Virus record (IMG/VR): IMGVR_UViG_3300045772_000004
Span: 1-22,145 of that record
Length of the DNA: 22,145 bases
Origin: a virus
Strand: one strand, 5' to 3'
Below the pieces are notes generated by a model. It was given only the letters and a program-made list of their open reading frames with translations. It did not search any database and was not told where the DNA came from. Shown piece after piece: positions 8,333 to 16,444 of the stretch (positions are counted from its first letter, which is position 1; the number at the start of each line of letters is the position of its first letter). A program made the translations under genes and the position numbers.

Positions 8333-11300
8333 CAGCCCTCCTCGGCCACGGAAAGCCGTGGGGTGACACTGCGCAAACAGAATGGGAACGGGTCACTATG
8401 CACAATATGGATTGTACCTTCATCGGTCCACTCTGAGTCCAAATCGTTGATTACGTTGCCTGTAAACAGCGTTGCCGGACTTCCGGGCGGGAGCGGGTTC
8501 GGAGTGCCCTGCGTGTAGTCGATGCTGTAGAGATGGTTTGCGTCCGTTCCCACCATGCCGCCGATTGATTCAAACATCGAAAGGTTGACGCGAGTGAATT
8601 TTTGCCTCTTGCTCTTCGAGGTCTGCTTCTGATCGCCGAGGATTGGATTCATAGGTTCAATCGTGCTTGTGTAGGGAAGCCCGATGGTAATGAGGTTGGC
8701 GTAGGAGCCAAAAACAACTGTGTCCGCCGTCACAATTCCGGTGAAGATCACTTGCTCATCCCCTACGGCCACAACGGTTTGGCCTAGAAGATAGCTCATA
8801 CCTGTAATCTGATTAGTCACCTGCTCAACCGTTCCCCCGCCCGTGTAGGCTCCCCAGGCGGTTGAGTCGCTGCCTTGAAGCTGGAACGTGTTGCCACTCA
8901 CCCCGGCGACTGTCCATGCCTGCAAGGGATTCGTGTTGACCTGGGTCATACCCAGCACGTCCGCAATAGCTACTGTCTGCCCATCCACGAGCGTATGCCC
9001 AGGCGCTGTCACTACGGCTGGAACTGCATTGGTTATCCCGGTGATGGTGAACGGCCCGACTCCCTGCCACTGCTGGCCGCAATTCACAAAGAAGGCATTG
9101 GACAACTGGCCGAACAATTCCTGCGGCATGAAGTATTCCACGAACCGCTGCGTTACGCCGTTGATGGTCCGGTTGACATCCGCCACGATCTGATCTTCCT
9201 GATTCTGCCCGGAGATAACGGCTGCGGACTCGATCAATCCGGCTCCCATATTCACCCGGAACCATGCGTAGACCTGATCTTGCGTATTGAAGACCTGGCC
9301 GATCAACTGACCATCGTTTCTTACGGCCCAGTAAATCGGGTATGGCTCCATCTGAAAAGCCGTCTGCGCGAGACCTGAGGTTTCCGCCGACGTTCCGATG
9401 GTGATGTTGCGGTTGAGCCGGGTAAGGTCGGTATTGTCCCACTGGTTCGTTACGAAGTTGTAGGCCAGAAACGTGACAATCCGTGACGACCGGCTAACGA
9501 AGATAGCCGAGCCGTTCACCACTTGCGGCTGCAATGAACTTACGCCTCCAGAGCTTTGCTGAGACGCGGTTACATTGGTCTGACTCAGTGCGGAACTATT
9601 GGACCCAGCCACAATCCACACGCCGCCCGATGTGCCGATAACCAGAGCATTGGGAGTCCCCACCATGTTGAGAAGCTGGTTCACCTGGTTCGAGACGAGG
9701 TTGTACTGTACGGCATAATCGTCCGCGTTTGGATCGCAGATAAAATCAGGGTAGTCGTCCTCGACAGAACCGTTCAGTTGCGTCGGATGGTTGTCGCTCC
9801 CGCCAACCATTAGCCGTTCCTGATACAAAGCTCCGCAAGCTGGGTAATCTCCCGTAGCGGCGAACATTGGCACAACTTCTACAGCGAAACCTCCGCCAGC
9901 GTATTGCAATGAACTGGCGGTGTTTACGGCTATGCTGGTGCCTGGTATCAGCAGATTGAAGTACCACGCGTCGCTGGCTGGCGTTATGGTGGAAACAGCG
10001 CCAGTACTATCAATCACCGTGATCGCAGGTGCCCCGAAGGTGATCCCTGAAACTATAAATTCGCCCTCATTTAGATTCACCATCCCGGCACATTCGTTGA
10101 TGTAAATTCTGTCTCCGTCGCTGAACGGGTCTGCGTCTGTGTTTGAGGCCAACACTACAATGGCAGGGTTTGATTGAGAAATAAGGCCGATGCTTTGGCC
10201 TAGCGCCGAATACCCCGTAGTCACTACATCCTGCGTGCCACGATACGCGGCCTCGCCTACCTCCTGGCCGGGAAGCGATAGGCTGTACTGCCATAAGTTT
10301 GCGCTCAGGCGCTGGATCATTCCCGGTGGATAGTTAGGATGGAATATCCATAATACGTCCGCGCTCTGCGTGCTGCAATCGAGATCGAACAGATCGGCTT
10401 CGAGGTATGGAGTCGTTATTTCTAAAGGAGTGCTTATCAACGAACTGCCATCCTGCCAATAAGTTGAGTTCCATGCGGTCGGAGAGATAAGCGGAAACTG
10501 GTCGTACTCATTTGCTAAAACGCATAATGCTACCCAATTCTGATTCACGCACGAGAAACTGCTAGAACCTAACGCGGGAGTGGGTGCCGTTATCCAGGGA
10601 GAAGCATAATAAACCGAGTCCGGCGTAACCGTCCATGCCGCTACGCTTAGGAGGTTGCTTCCCGAAGTATTCAAAGAGACAAGCGCTTGCACTGCTATCT
10701 GTATCAAAGCAGCAGCGTTCTTGCTCGCTGTCGCGTTCGCCAATGCGATATTGATTCCCTGATTTGGGGAAACCCCCGTCTTGGTCACACTTAGAGCGTC
10801 TGTTCCGTTCACTGTGAATGTGATTGGCACACTGCCGGCATTGGAAGTACCATAAGGCGCAGCGATATAGAGATTGCCCGCCGGAGTTCCGGTCGATGAG
10901 GAGATAAAAGCTGTAGGTCCGACCAACACGATAGTCCCAGCCGCATACGGCACAGGACTACCCCCAGTTGATCCACTCATAATGCCGTTAGCTATAGGCG
11001 TGTAAACTTCATCTCCGCCGCTGAACGATATCGTGACCGGGCCCGTGTAACTCCCGCCGTTTGACACCACCACGAAGATCACTCGATAAACGCCAGGCCC
11101 ATAGAGATACATCCCCGCATACGCCGTTGCTCCCCCCACGCCCGGCCCTGTGATAACCACGGTCGGAGGAGTGCTTGAGGAATATACCCCTGGATCGGTG
11201 ACGTTCACCGATACAAGGGTAAGTGCTGAAAAACCATTAGAAGCATTGTAGTTGTTTTCCGTAAGCGTTTTTTCTACTATCCCCAATGACCATGATCCCT

Positions 11301-11784
11301 GAGTTGCTCCTTCCCACACGCGAGCAAGTCCAGCGGATAATTCGAGAATTGCGCCCTGATCCGTGGAGAACTGGAAAGGAACCAGCCGACTCTTTCCGCT
11401 ACTGGCCGTTTGCATGGTCTCGCTGGAAACCGTCTGAGACGCGCTGACTGTGTATATCCCAATCCCGCCGGACCCTACGGTAATGGTCGTGCCAGACGTT
11501 ACTCCAACCCCCACAATCGTCTGCCCGACCTGTAGAACGCCGTAATTGACCGCTGTGACGGTCATGGTTGTTCCAGCGATGGAGGCGGTGAACATTGCCC
11601 CGCCGTTGGCCGTCGTTCCGGCGAAATACGTCCCCGGCATCTTCTTTGCGCCGCCCTCGACCAGGGGTATCGCGTTCTCTAGCTTCCGGCAAGCGGATGA
11701 AAATTTGGCCAAGTCCGAGCGCGACTCGCAGAGACCAGAAATTTCGCCCGTGTTGAAGCTGTTAATTAGGACGTTGGCGTTCAC
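8332..11784 (-). CDS. Tail tubular protein B (nozzle), large mosaic form
   Basis: This 1150-aa protein belongs to the podovirus tail-nozzle family (T7 gp12-like). The N-terminus shows the family signature: [20 protein letters not shown], then [21 protein letters not shown], and a downstream [10 protein letters not shown]. The family in T7 is about 790 aa, and the extra length is beta modules. One (residues about 64-127) splits the family motif. GVY...[10 protein letters not shown] and [16 protein letters not shown] (about 195-265) form another. [16 protein letters not shown]...W-x-V-x-x-V-x-GNTFQL...[11 protein letters not shown] stretch near 870-950 is like the FCCH-type domain often found in phage proteins. 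I chose GTG at 11784 because it overlaps the adaptor stop as GTGA and begins where family homology begins; an in-frame ATG at 11829 would add 15 unrelated residues. Modules may decorate the tail or bind polysaccharide, which is inference. Confidence 0.82.
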   Translation of the reverse strand: MNANVLINSFNTGEISGLCESRSDLAKFSSACRKLENAIPLVEGGAKKMPGTYFAGTTANGGAMFTASIAGTTMTVTAVNYGVLQVGQTIVGVGVTSGTTITVGSGGIGIYTVSASQTVSSETMQTASSGKSRLVPFQFSTDQGAILELSAGLARVWEGATQGSWSLGIVEKTLTENNYNASNGFSALTLVSVNVTDPGVYSSSTPPTVVITGPGVGGATAYAGMYLYGPGVYRVIFVVVSNGGSYTGPVTISFSGGDEVYTPIANGIMSGSTGGSPVPYAAGTIVLVGPTAFISSSTGTPAGNLYIAAPYGTSNAGSVPITFTVNGTDALSVTKTGVSPNQGINIALANATASKNAAALIQIAVQALVSLNTSGSNLLSVAAWTVTPDSVYYASPWITAPTPALGSSSFSCVNQNWVALCVLANEYDQFPLISPTAWNSTYWQDGSSLISTPLEITTPYLEADLFDLDCSTQSADVLWIFHPNYPPGMIQRLSANLWQYSLSLPGQEVGEAAYRGTQDVVTTGYSALGQSIGLISQSNPAIVVLASNTDADPFSDGDRIYINECAGMVNLNEGEFIVSGITFGAPAITVIDSTGAVSTITPASDAWYFNLLIPGTSIAVNTASSLQYAGGGFAVEVVPMFAATGDYPACGALYQERLMVGGSDNHPTQLNGSVEDDYPDFICDPNADDYAVQYNLVSNQVNQLLNMVGTPNALVIGTSGGVWIVAGSNSSALSQTNVTASQQSSGGVSSLQPQVVNGSAIFVSRSSRIVTFLAYNFVTNQWDNTDLTRLNRNITIGTSAETSGLAQTAFQMEPYPIYWAVRNDGQLIGQVFNTQDQVYAWFRVNMGAGLIESAAVISGQNQEDQIVADVNRTINGVTQRFVEYFMPQELFGQLSNAFFVNCGQQWQGVGPFTITGITNAVPAVVTAPGHTLVDGQTVAIADVLGMTQVNTNPLQAWTVAGVSGNTFQLQGSDSTAWGAYTGGGTVEQVTNQITGMSYLLGQTVVAVGDEQVIFTGIVTADTVVFGSYANLITIGLPYTSTIEPMNPILGDQKQTSKSKRQKFTRVNLSMFESIGGMVGTDANHLYSIDYTQGTPNPLPPGSPATLFTGNVINDLDSEWTDEGTIHIVHSDPFPFCLRSVTPRLSVAEEG

Positions 11785-12527
11785 CGATGCGCCCCCCACG
11801 GCCCGAAGCAGCGACCTGCAGACTGCCAACTTACGCTCCCACTCTCATCCTGAAGGTAGTCGCACTCCTGCTGCGCCGCTGCGGAGTTGAGCGTGGTGAA
11901 GTACATCTGCATCATGCTCTGAGCCTTCTTCGCGTCCTCTGTGATCGCCAGCGCGAGTTCTCCAGCCAGCCGATATGCAAGGCAGTTCACGAAGCCGGGG
12001 AGCAACTGAGTAAAGTCTGTGATGAGCCTAATGTAGTTGATAACGATGGGACAGACATTCGTGTAAGTATCACACCACGGATAATTGGTCAGGAGGTTGT
12101 TGGTGTACGAAACCCCATCGGCGCTCAGAACCGCTTCGATAACATACGGTACAGCCTCGTGCGGGTGTACAGGAATATCGCGATGGCGAAACCATCCATA
12201 TCCTTCACCGCCCCAACCCCACACGGCTCCATCGGCAATGCGGCGCTCTTCCGGTATCTCCCTGGGGCTAACCAGCCTCAGATAATCGGACGGCAGAGCG
12301 TAGGCAAACTTGTACCCCCCCGCTGGAGCTTGCGCGTTCTGCTGCAAAGCGACGCGAGTCTTGGCAAACTTCCATTCTCGCTCCGACAAAACCTCTTGCA
12401 GGACAGCATCCCAGCACACATTTACCTTGATAGCGTTGGGAGTTTGTTCTGTGAGAGAGCCGATAGTTCCACGCGCCCCGATGCGCTGCAAACTCATATT
12501 GGCAATGGCGACCGGACTATAGTTCAT
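11781..12527 (-). CDS. Tail tubular protein A (head-tail adaptor), gp11-like
   Basis: This 248-aa protein is recognisable as the adaptor family that joins portal to nozzle in podoviruses. Diagnostic stretches are an N-terminal A-N[15 protein letters not shown] (about 9-25), then [16 protein letters not shown] (43-61), which matches the family's LxxHPWNFAxxRxxL, and [11 protein letters not shown]-type text (about 75-84). The C-terminal half is helical ([15 protein letters not shown]), as in the family. Length is typical, as T7 gp11 is close to 200 aa. ATG at 12527 has an AAGAGG ribosome site about 7 bases upstream. A 119-bp gap with a hairpin separates it from the preceding gene, the second longest non-coding gap in the window. 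Its stop overlaps the GTG of the nozzle gene (GTGA), so the two tail proteins are likely made together. Confidence 0.85.
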   Translation of the reverse strand: MNYSPVAIANMSLQRIGARGTIGSLTEQTPNAIKVNVCWDAVLQEVLSEREWKFAKTRVALQQNAQAPAGGYKFAYALPSDYLRLVSPREIPEERRIADGAVWGWGGEGYGWFRHRDIPVHPHEAVPYVIEAVLSADGVSYTNNLLTNYPWCDTYTNVCPIVINYIRLITDFTQLLPGFVNCLAYRLAGELALAITEDAKKAQSMMQMYFTTLNSAAAQQECDYLQDESGSVSWQSAGRCFGPWGAHR

Positions 12528-12646
12528 TGTCTGCCTCTTTCAAGCAACTCGTTTTTCCAGATCCGCGTATGCCAAGGCCCTCCCCCTTAAAGAAAAAGGG
12601 GGACGAGGCATCGAAGCCGCGCCCCCTCGGTGAATGGTGAACCGTT
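12528..12646 (-). other. Intergenic gap with GC-rich hairpin
   Basis: This 119-bp gap separates the small Lys/Ala-rich protein gene from the adaptor gene. It holds a perfect 7-bp inverted repeat (CCCCCTT / AAGGGGG) at 12582-12588 and 12596-12602, around a 7-base loop. No run of U follows the stem on either strand, so it is a poor rho-independent terminator. A role in mRNA processing, pausing or stability between head and tail genes is possible. I found no convincing -35/-10 promoter here. Confidence 0.55.
12582..12602 (-). repeat. Inverted repeat, 7-bp GC-rich stem
   Basis: The arms 12582-12588 and 12596-12602 are perfectly complementary (five G-C and two A-T pairs) with a 7-base loop. It lies between head and tail genes in a stretch that codes for nothing I can recognise. 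Confidence 0.6.
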
Positions 12647-13015
12647 CTAAGCAGCAGCCATTTCCGCTATTCGCGCCCTCTTCGCGGCGCGTCCCTTTGC
12701 GAGTGCTGCCGCGAGTTGAGCCTTTCGTTCGGCAGTCATCGGCACCTTGCGCTTGTCGGGCTTGACCGGCTTGGCCTCGACAACTTCCTTAATCGTTGCC
12801 GTTGCCGCTACAGGCTTGTCTTCCGGCTTTGGACGCCCCTCATGGCCGGGATACTGGAACAGCCAGTCGCCTCTAATTGTCTTCAAGGTAGCCAGTTGGC
12901 TATCCGTGTCGATCTCATAGAGGCCGTCCGGCAACGGCCCAGCATCGGGATTGTACGCTTTGCTGGCAAGACTATCCCAAGCAAACGCAAGGCACTTCGC
13001 ATGAACAAGACTCAC
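12647..13015 (-). CDS. Small unknown virion-cluster protein with basic Ala/Lys-rich tail
   Basis: This is a 122-aa protein of unknown function. The first half (about 1-65) looks folded, with aromatic and acidic residues (AKCLAFAWDSLASKAYNP, then GLYEIDTDSQLATL and GDWLFQYPG). The second half is low-complexity and very basic, with KPVKPDKRKVPMTAERK and then Ala-Lys-Arg helix-like text to the end. Such tails can bind nucleic acid or acidic surfaces, but I do not recognise the family. I chose GTG at 13015: it overlaps the cement-gene stop as GTGA and has GGGAGGAG 6 bases upstream. An in-frame start at 13045 would run 34 bp into the upstream gene. Its place between the cement and adaptor genes suggests a structural or assembly role. 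Confidence 0.7.
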   Translation of the reverse strand: MSLVHAKCLAFAWDSLASKAYNPDAGPLPDGLYEIDTDSQLATLKTIRGDWLFQYPGHEGRPKPEDKPVAATATIKEVVEAKPVKPDKRKVPMTAERKAQLAAALAKGRAAKRARIAEMAAA

Positions 13016-13770
13016 TGCTCTCCTCCCAGCTTCGGTCCCCACCATGAATAAATGGAGCCGACATATCCGTTGTTGGCCGGCGTGTTGACCGCGTTCCAGC
13101 GAAGGAATTCAAGAACAGAGTTCCCCGGAACCGGAATCCAGTAATGCGCTCCGGCCACTTGAAGCTGCGCGATGGTCAAAGACCGGGTGGCGATGATGTT
13201 GGTTGCGTTCGTGGCTGACCCGCTTTCTACGTTGAAAGCGATGCTGGTGAGCGAGTTCCCGTAAACCGGCCCACTGACCACAATGTGAACGCCGAACGGG
13301 ATTCCACCATCTCCCACAACTTCGGGCGGATAGGAGTAGCCCTTCTCAGTCAAAGATGGGAATGCGGAGATAAGAGGATTGGATGTGCCAGGGTTCGGCG
13401 CACCAAAGTCGAGCTCCAGGTTGCTCTGCTGTGAGGTTGCCCCAACAACCAGCAAGTCTCCCAAGAGAGCAGGGGTTGCGAGAATGGTTGCGCTGGCTGA
13501 CAGTTGCGGGTTGCTGACAGTGTAGGTGCCAACGCCGTTTGCGGCGGTGATGGCGGTAATGCCTGTCACGATGGTAGGGCCACCCACGGTAGAGATGTTG
13601 GCTCCCGTAAGAGCGTCCCCAACAAGAAGCTCAGACCCGGCGGTGCCTGCCGTGATGGTCAACACTCCGGTCGTCGCAATCGATCCGGTAAACGATTTGG
13701 CGGTGGAAGTAATCGGACCGAAGGCCGCTGTTCCAGAGCCGTGAAAAAACTGCATTGCGTCTAAAAGCAT
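13012..13770 (-). CDS. Bbp16-like capsid cement / head decoration protein with inserted beta module
   Basis: This 252-aa protein directly follows the major capsid gene. Residues 1-26 (MLLDAMQFFHGSG...) and 107-252 (S-N-L-ELDFGAPN, SLTSIAFNVESGS, I-ATRSLTIAQLQ, HYWIPVPGNSVLEFLR, GSIYSWWGP) fit the layout of Bbp16-type cement proteins: short-chain beta folds with a tolerance-like NVESGS...PVP...LR core. Residues about 27-98 are an extra Gly/Thr/Ile-rich beta module (SFTGSIATTGVLTIT...GTYTVSNPQL) resembling the one in the tail nozzle. I chose ATG at 13770, with AAGGAGAG upstream; the frame extends to 13977, but that part lies inside the capsid gene. Cement proteins bind outside the capsid lattice and stabilise it. 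The assignment rests on position and partial motif likeness. Confidence 0.62.
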   Translation of the reverse strand: MLLDAMQFFHGSGTAAFGPITSTAKSFTGSIATTGVLTITAGTAGSELLVGDALTGANISTVGGPTIVTGITAITAANGVGTYTVSNPQLSASATILATPALLGDLLVVGATSQQSNLELDFGAPNPGTSNPLISAFPSLTEKGYSYPPEVVGDGGIPFGVHIVVSGPVYGNSLTSIAFNVESGSATNATNIIATRSLTIAQLQVAGAHYWIPVPGNSVLEFLRWNAVNTPANNGYVGSIYSWWGPKLGGEQ

Positions 13771-13796
13771 GATGACTCTCCTTCTAGCAACACCGG

Positions 13797-14849
13797 CTAG
13801 CTGATGATGGTTTCCGCGTTGGAAATCTTTTCGGCCATGACAACTTGGATTCCTTGGAAGCGCGTAATGCGCCGCGATCCCCAGATGTCGCCGGTTTCCG
13901 CGTTTTGCGTGTAGTAGCCATTGGTTTTCTGCGAGACCGCCCGAATGTTCATCTCGTTCAGAATGGCGCGACTGCACAGAATCACCGTGCCGGGGGCGTT
14001 ACCCGCACCGGGAAGATTGCCCAGGGCCTGAATAAGCAGGTTCTCATCGAATCCGCCGGCCTGCATCGGAACTGGGTTCACGTTGGCGATGCGCTGGGCA
14101 CAGCGTTCGTCAACGATCTGGATTCCCAAGCTCCACTTGCACTGAGTGACATACGCCATCAACGCCCTGGATTGGCCGAGAACTCCGCTCAAGGCGGTGG
14201 CCATGGTCCACGGAACTTTTCCGATAGTGTTGATTTCCAGTCCTGCTGGAGTTCCAGCGGGATAGATTGCCTGCACCTTGTCTTTGCCGAGTTCAAGAGC
14301 CCAGATGCTTGTGGCGTTGCCGGAGGCCAGACCGCCGTTGTAAGCGTTAGCCGGCCAGCTTCCGTCTCCGTTGGGCAGCGATTCGAGGTTGTTGATTCGT
14401 GTTGCCAGTCCCCTGATTCCGCCAAGATCGGTAGACGGGTTTCCGTAAAACAATACGGATTCGATTTTCTGCTTGAAGCCCTCGATCTTGTTGCTGATCT
14501 GGTCCGACATATACGCCGAGGGATCGGGTTGATGATCGGCAAATGCCGCATCTTGAACATCCCAATTTTCCCACATAGCAATGTCGTCGGTGATGTTGGT
14601 GTTCTTGGAGTTCGTAATCACTGCCGCTTCATTGAACCGGCGCGTTGCAGGAACGTCTAGATAGTCGGTACGCCGAGCGACATTGAAAAGCATGTTGTTT
14701 GCCGTAACGAAAGGCAAGAACTCAAGCAAAGGGCAGGCGCGGGCAAGCACCTTTGCGGGCTGGACAAACTGCGCACGGGCATCCGAAGACGAGTAGCTGT
14801 TGATTACATCCGTCATCGTGGTGTAACCGAGTTGCGAGGCATCTGCCAT
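13797..14849 (-). CDS. Major capsid protein (HK97 fold, Bbp17-like)
   Basis: This 350-aa protein lies directly after the scaffold gene and has the features of podovirus major capsid proteins of the BPP-1 type. It has an N-terminal arm with VLARACPLLEFLPFV (about 34-48), a central GFKQKIESVLFYGNPSTD stretch (123-140) typical of the spine-helix and E-loop region, and a PGTVILCSRA plus IWGSRRITRFQGIQVV C-terminal part like the A-domain of this family. It assembles the icosahedral shell around scaffold. ATG at 14849 has AGGGAG about 8 bases upstream. That site lies within a small potential hairpin (14858-14873). The gene is followed 26 bp later by the cement gene. Family-level identity is secure; the fold is inferred from the family. 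Confidence 0.85.
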   Translation of the reverse strand: MADASQLGYTTMTDVINSYSSSDARAQFVQPAKVLARACPLLEFLPFVTANNMLFNVARRTDYLDVPATRRFNEAAVITNSKNTNITDDIAMWENWDVQDAAFADHQPDPSAYMSDQISNKIEGFKQKIESVLFYGNPSTDLGGIRGLATRINNLESLPNGDGSWPANAYNGGLASGNATSIWALELGKDKVQAIYPAGTPAGLEINTIGKVPWTMATALSGVLGQSRALMAYVTQCKWSLGIQIVDERCAQRIANVNPVPMQAGGFDENLLIQALGNLPGAGNAPGTVILCSRAILNEMNIRAVSQKTNGYYTQNAETGDIWGSRRITRFQGIQVVMAEKISNAETIIS

Positions 14850-14857
14850 GGCGATAA

Positions 14858-14873
14858 TCTCCCTTTAGAGAGA
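14858..14873 (-). promoter_or_regulatory. Possible hairpin over the capsid-gene ribosome binding site
   Basis: On the minus strand TCTCTC (14873-14868) can pair with GGGAGA (14863-14858) around the loop TAAA, with one G-U pair. The GGGAG that serves the capsid start at 14849 is inside the stem. Pairing would hide the site unless ribosomes leaving the scaffold gene open it. The stem is only 6 bp, so its effect is uncertain. Confidence 0.3.
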
Positions 14874-14874
14874 C

Positions 14875-15633
14875 CTAAATCCTTGCTGGCGGAAGATTGA
14901 ATTTACTCAAATCGTACCCGGCTTTAGGCGCTTCCGCCCTCTGCCCTGTCCCGCGCAAAGATGAATCCTCTCCGGTTTTTGCGGCCACGTTCAACATGAA
15001 GCGCATCATCGTAGTTCGGTTGGCGCTGCTTTCAGTTGCAAACGCCTTGTCGAATTCGACTTCTGTTTTTCCCCATTGCTTCCATAGCCGCGACACGAGC
15101 GCTACGCTCGCATCGTATTTGTCGCCCAACTCGGTTTTCAGCGTTTCAGCCGCCTTGGTATTCTCTGCGAGAATCTTGGCGTTGTGCGCTTCCACCATTG
15201 AGGTCAACTGAGCATTCAACTTCGATTGAAGAGCTTGAGCGGTTTTCTTGGGGATGCCTTCCTCGAACAGCGTGTTCTCCCAATACTTGTTCCACTCAGG
15301 TGCGTTCTTCTTCTCAGGGTCTAGCTCGTAACCTTCCGGCTTATCGGGCCGTCCGAGTGAGGTATAAAACCTATCGCGCTCTTCCGGCGTCGCATTCTCG
15401 CTCAGTTTGGGGATCGAATTCGCCAACTTCCCCTCGTACTCTTTGGCTTTGTTCGCTGTTTCGAGATGGGCCTTTGCAAAGTCTCCCACCGTGCGATACG
15501 GCTTGAAAGCCTCATTGTCGCGAAGTTCTGATGGCAGACCCGCCAACCATCCCGGCGTCTGCGTCTGCTGGTTGCCCTGTGCTCCGGTCTCACTTCCCGC
15601 TACGGGTTGATTGACGACTACTTCATCTGCCAT
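14875..15633 (-). CDS. Capsid scaffolding protein
   Basis: This 252-aa, mostly helical, charged protein sits just before the major capsid gene. Residues about 28-37 (GWLAGLPSEL) and 78-100 (NATPEERDRFYTSLGRPDKP, then EGYEL) are the typical opening of phage scaffold proteins (GWLxGLPExLR... and ATPEExxxFYxxLGRPExPxGYEL). A central Ala/Lys/Gln-rich helix (about 130-175) and a short basic-to-hydrophobic C-terminus (SKFNLPPARI) fit the coiled rod and coat-binding end. Scaffolds drive procapsid assembly and then leave or are cleaved. No protease motif is evident. ATG at 15633 follows GAAGGAG by 8 bases. A strong terminator lies just upstream, so expression needs read-through or an unseen promoter. 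Confidence 0.82.
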   Translation of the reverse strand: MADEVVVNQPVAGSETGAQGNQQTQTPGWLAGLPSELRDNEAFKPYRTVGDFAKAHLETANKAKEYEGKLANSIPKLSENATPEERDRFYTSLGRPDKPEGYELDPEKKNAPEWNKYWENTLFEEGIPKKTAQALQSKLNAQLTSMVEAHNAKILAENTKAAETLKTELGDKYDASVALVSRLWKQWGKTEVEFDKAFATESSANRTTMMRFMLNVAAKTGEDSSLRGTGQRAEAPKAGYDLSKFNLPPARI

Positions 15634-15661
15634 TTACTGCTCCTTCAAAAATCTTTGGGCC

Positions 15662-15707
15662 AATAAAAATGGCGACAGAGAGTGGATGAGCACTCATCTG
15701 CCGCCAT
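15662..15707 (-). terminator. Rho-independent terminator upstream of scaffold gene
   Basis: On the minus strand, 15707-15697 and 15679-15669 form an 11-bp stem (ATGGCGGCAGA with TCTGTCGCCAT) with one G-U pair. That pair forms only in the leftward transcript; the plus strand would have an A-C mismatch. TTTTATT follows at once (15668-15662). The 17-base loop contains part of a second small hairpin (GATGAG/CTCATC). It sits in the 144-bp gap (15634-15777) between the 137-aa protein gene and scaffold. I see no convincing promoter between it and the scaffold start. Confidence 0.75.
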
Positions 15708-15777
15708 TGGTCTTGCTTGCGTCTCCCTCAGTCTGGCCGGACCTCAAGAGAACCCAAATTGTGAAAAACCAAACTCT

Positions 15778-16191
15778 TTACGTCAACCCTGCCAAATACA
15801 TCCCGCCGTTGGTTCCCGTATGCACTACCGTTCCCATCTTGCCATAGGTGACAACAGCGGTGTTGGTCGTGTTGCCATTCACTTCGCAAGTGACGGTGAC
15901 GGAGGCTCCGCCCAGGTTTTGGACGTACTGCGACATCCCAGGCTGGCACGTGGGGAACACGAGAACCACATTCCCGGTTGGCGTCAAGGTGATAAGAGAT
16001 GCACCAGCCTGTTGGGCATTGAGAGTGATAGTGCTTGCTCCCATTGTGCCGAGGTCGAGTTCGCCGAAGGTGTTTACTGTCGGTTGTGTCTGCGTGGACT
16101 TGGCGACAAACCCGCCGCGCTCCGTAGGGATTCTAAGAGCATCCGCTCCCGGCCAGTTCACACCGCTATACGTTGGACTTGGATTCGCCAC
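15778..16191 (-). CDS. Beta-rich small structural protein of unknown family
   Basis: This 137-aa protein is rich in Thr, Val, Gly and Asn with alternating hydrophobic residues (ASTITLNAQQ, ASLITLTPTGNVVLVFP, ASVTVTCEVNGNT), which suggests a beta-sandwich. The N-terminus (about 1-35) looks extended. I do not recognise a family, but the style matches small phage head-surface or tail-decoration proteins. GTG at 16191 has GGGGAGGG 6 bases upstream and comes one base after the Bbp19-like gene, so the start is well supported. The gene is the last before a strong terminator, which makes it the end of the terminase-portal transcript segment. Function is unknown; a virion surface role is a guess from composition and position. 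Confidence 0.7.
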   Translation of the reverse strand: MANPSPTYSGVNWPGADALRIPTERGGFVAKSTQTQPTVNTFGELDLGTMGASTITLNAQQAGASLITLTPTGNVVLVFPTCQPGMSQYVQNLGGASVTVTCEVNGNTTNTAVVTYGKMGTVVHTGTNGGMYLAGLT

Positions 16192-16192
16192 T

Positions 16193-16444
16193 TCAACCCT
16201 CCCCGATTCCCATTAGAGCATCAACTTCGCTCATAATACCACTCATCCGGGCAATCGCAATACCCACATTGTACTCGATTCTCTCCGCTTCGTTGTTCAA
16301 AGGAACTCCGAAGTGGCACGTAACGAGTATATCACCAAGAACTTTACGGCCTTCCGCAGAGCCAAACAAGTTACGGTAATACTGCCGCATCTCTTTCTCG
16401 GCAAGCTCTCCGCTGTGCGCTCCTGGAGTCGAGTAGTCGATCAT
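16193..16444 (-). CDS. Bbp19-like small phage protein
   Basis: This 83-aa protein matches the pattern of Bbp19-type domains found next to podovirus portal genes: YYRNLFGSAEGRKVLGDIL (residues 22-40), a Cys-His-Phe (43-45), then an acidic and Arg stretch with N-x-GIAIARM (about 59-67). The family text is close to YRxLFxTxxGRxVLxDLxxxCxxF...xEGxRxxxLxIL. The role in the family is not established, as far as I know. Its constant link with portal genes suggests head-tail assembly. ATG at 16444 overlaps the portal stop as ATGA, and the stop is one base from the next GTG start, so it is translationally coupled on both sides. Confidence 0.72.
   Translation of the reverse strand: MIDYSTPGAHSGELAEKEMRQYYRNLFGSAEGRKVLGDILVTCHFGVPLNNEAERIEYNVGIAIARMSGIMSEVDALMGIGEG

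Noticed and set aside
8825-9442. Minus-strand frame of 205 codons inside the nozzle gene
   Set aside because: It is an alternate frame of the nozzle coding sequence, with Arg/Ser/His-rich text and no ribosome site.
11787-12590. Plus-strand open frame of 267 codons
   Set aside because: It is antisense to the adaptor gene, whose family motifs are clear, and its own text shows no domain pattern.
13845-14660. Plus-strand open frame of 271 codons
   Set aside because: It is antisense to the major capsid gene and has no recognisable features.
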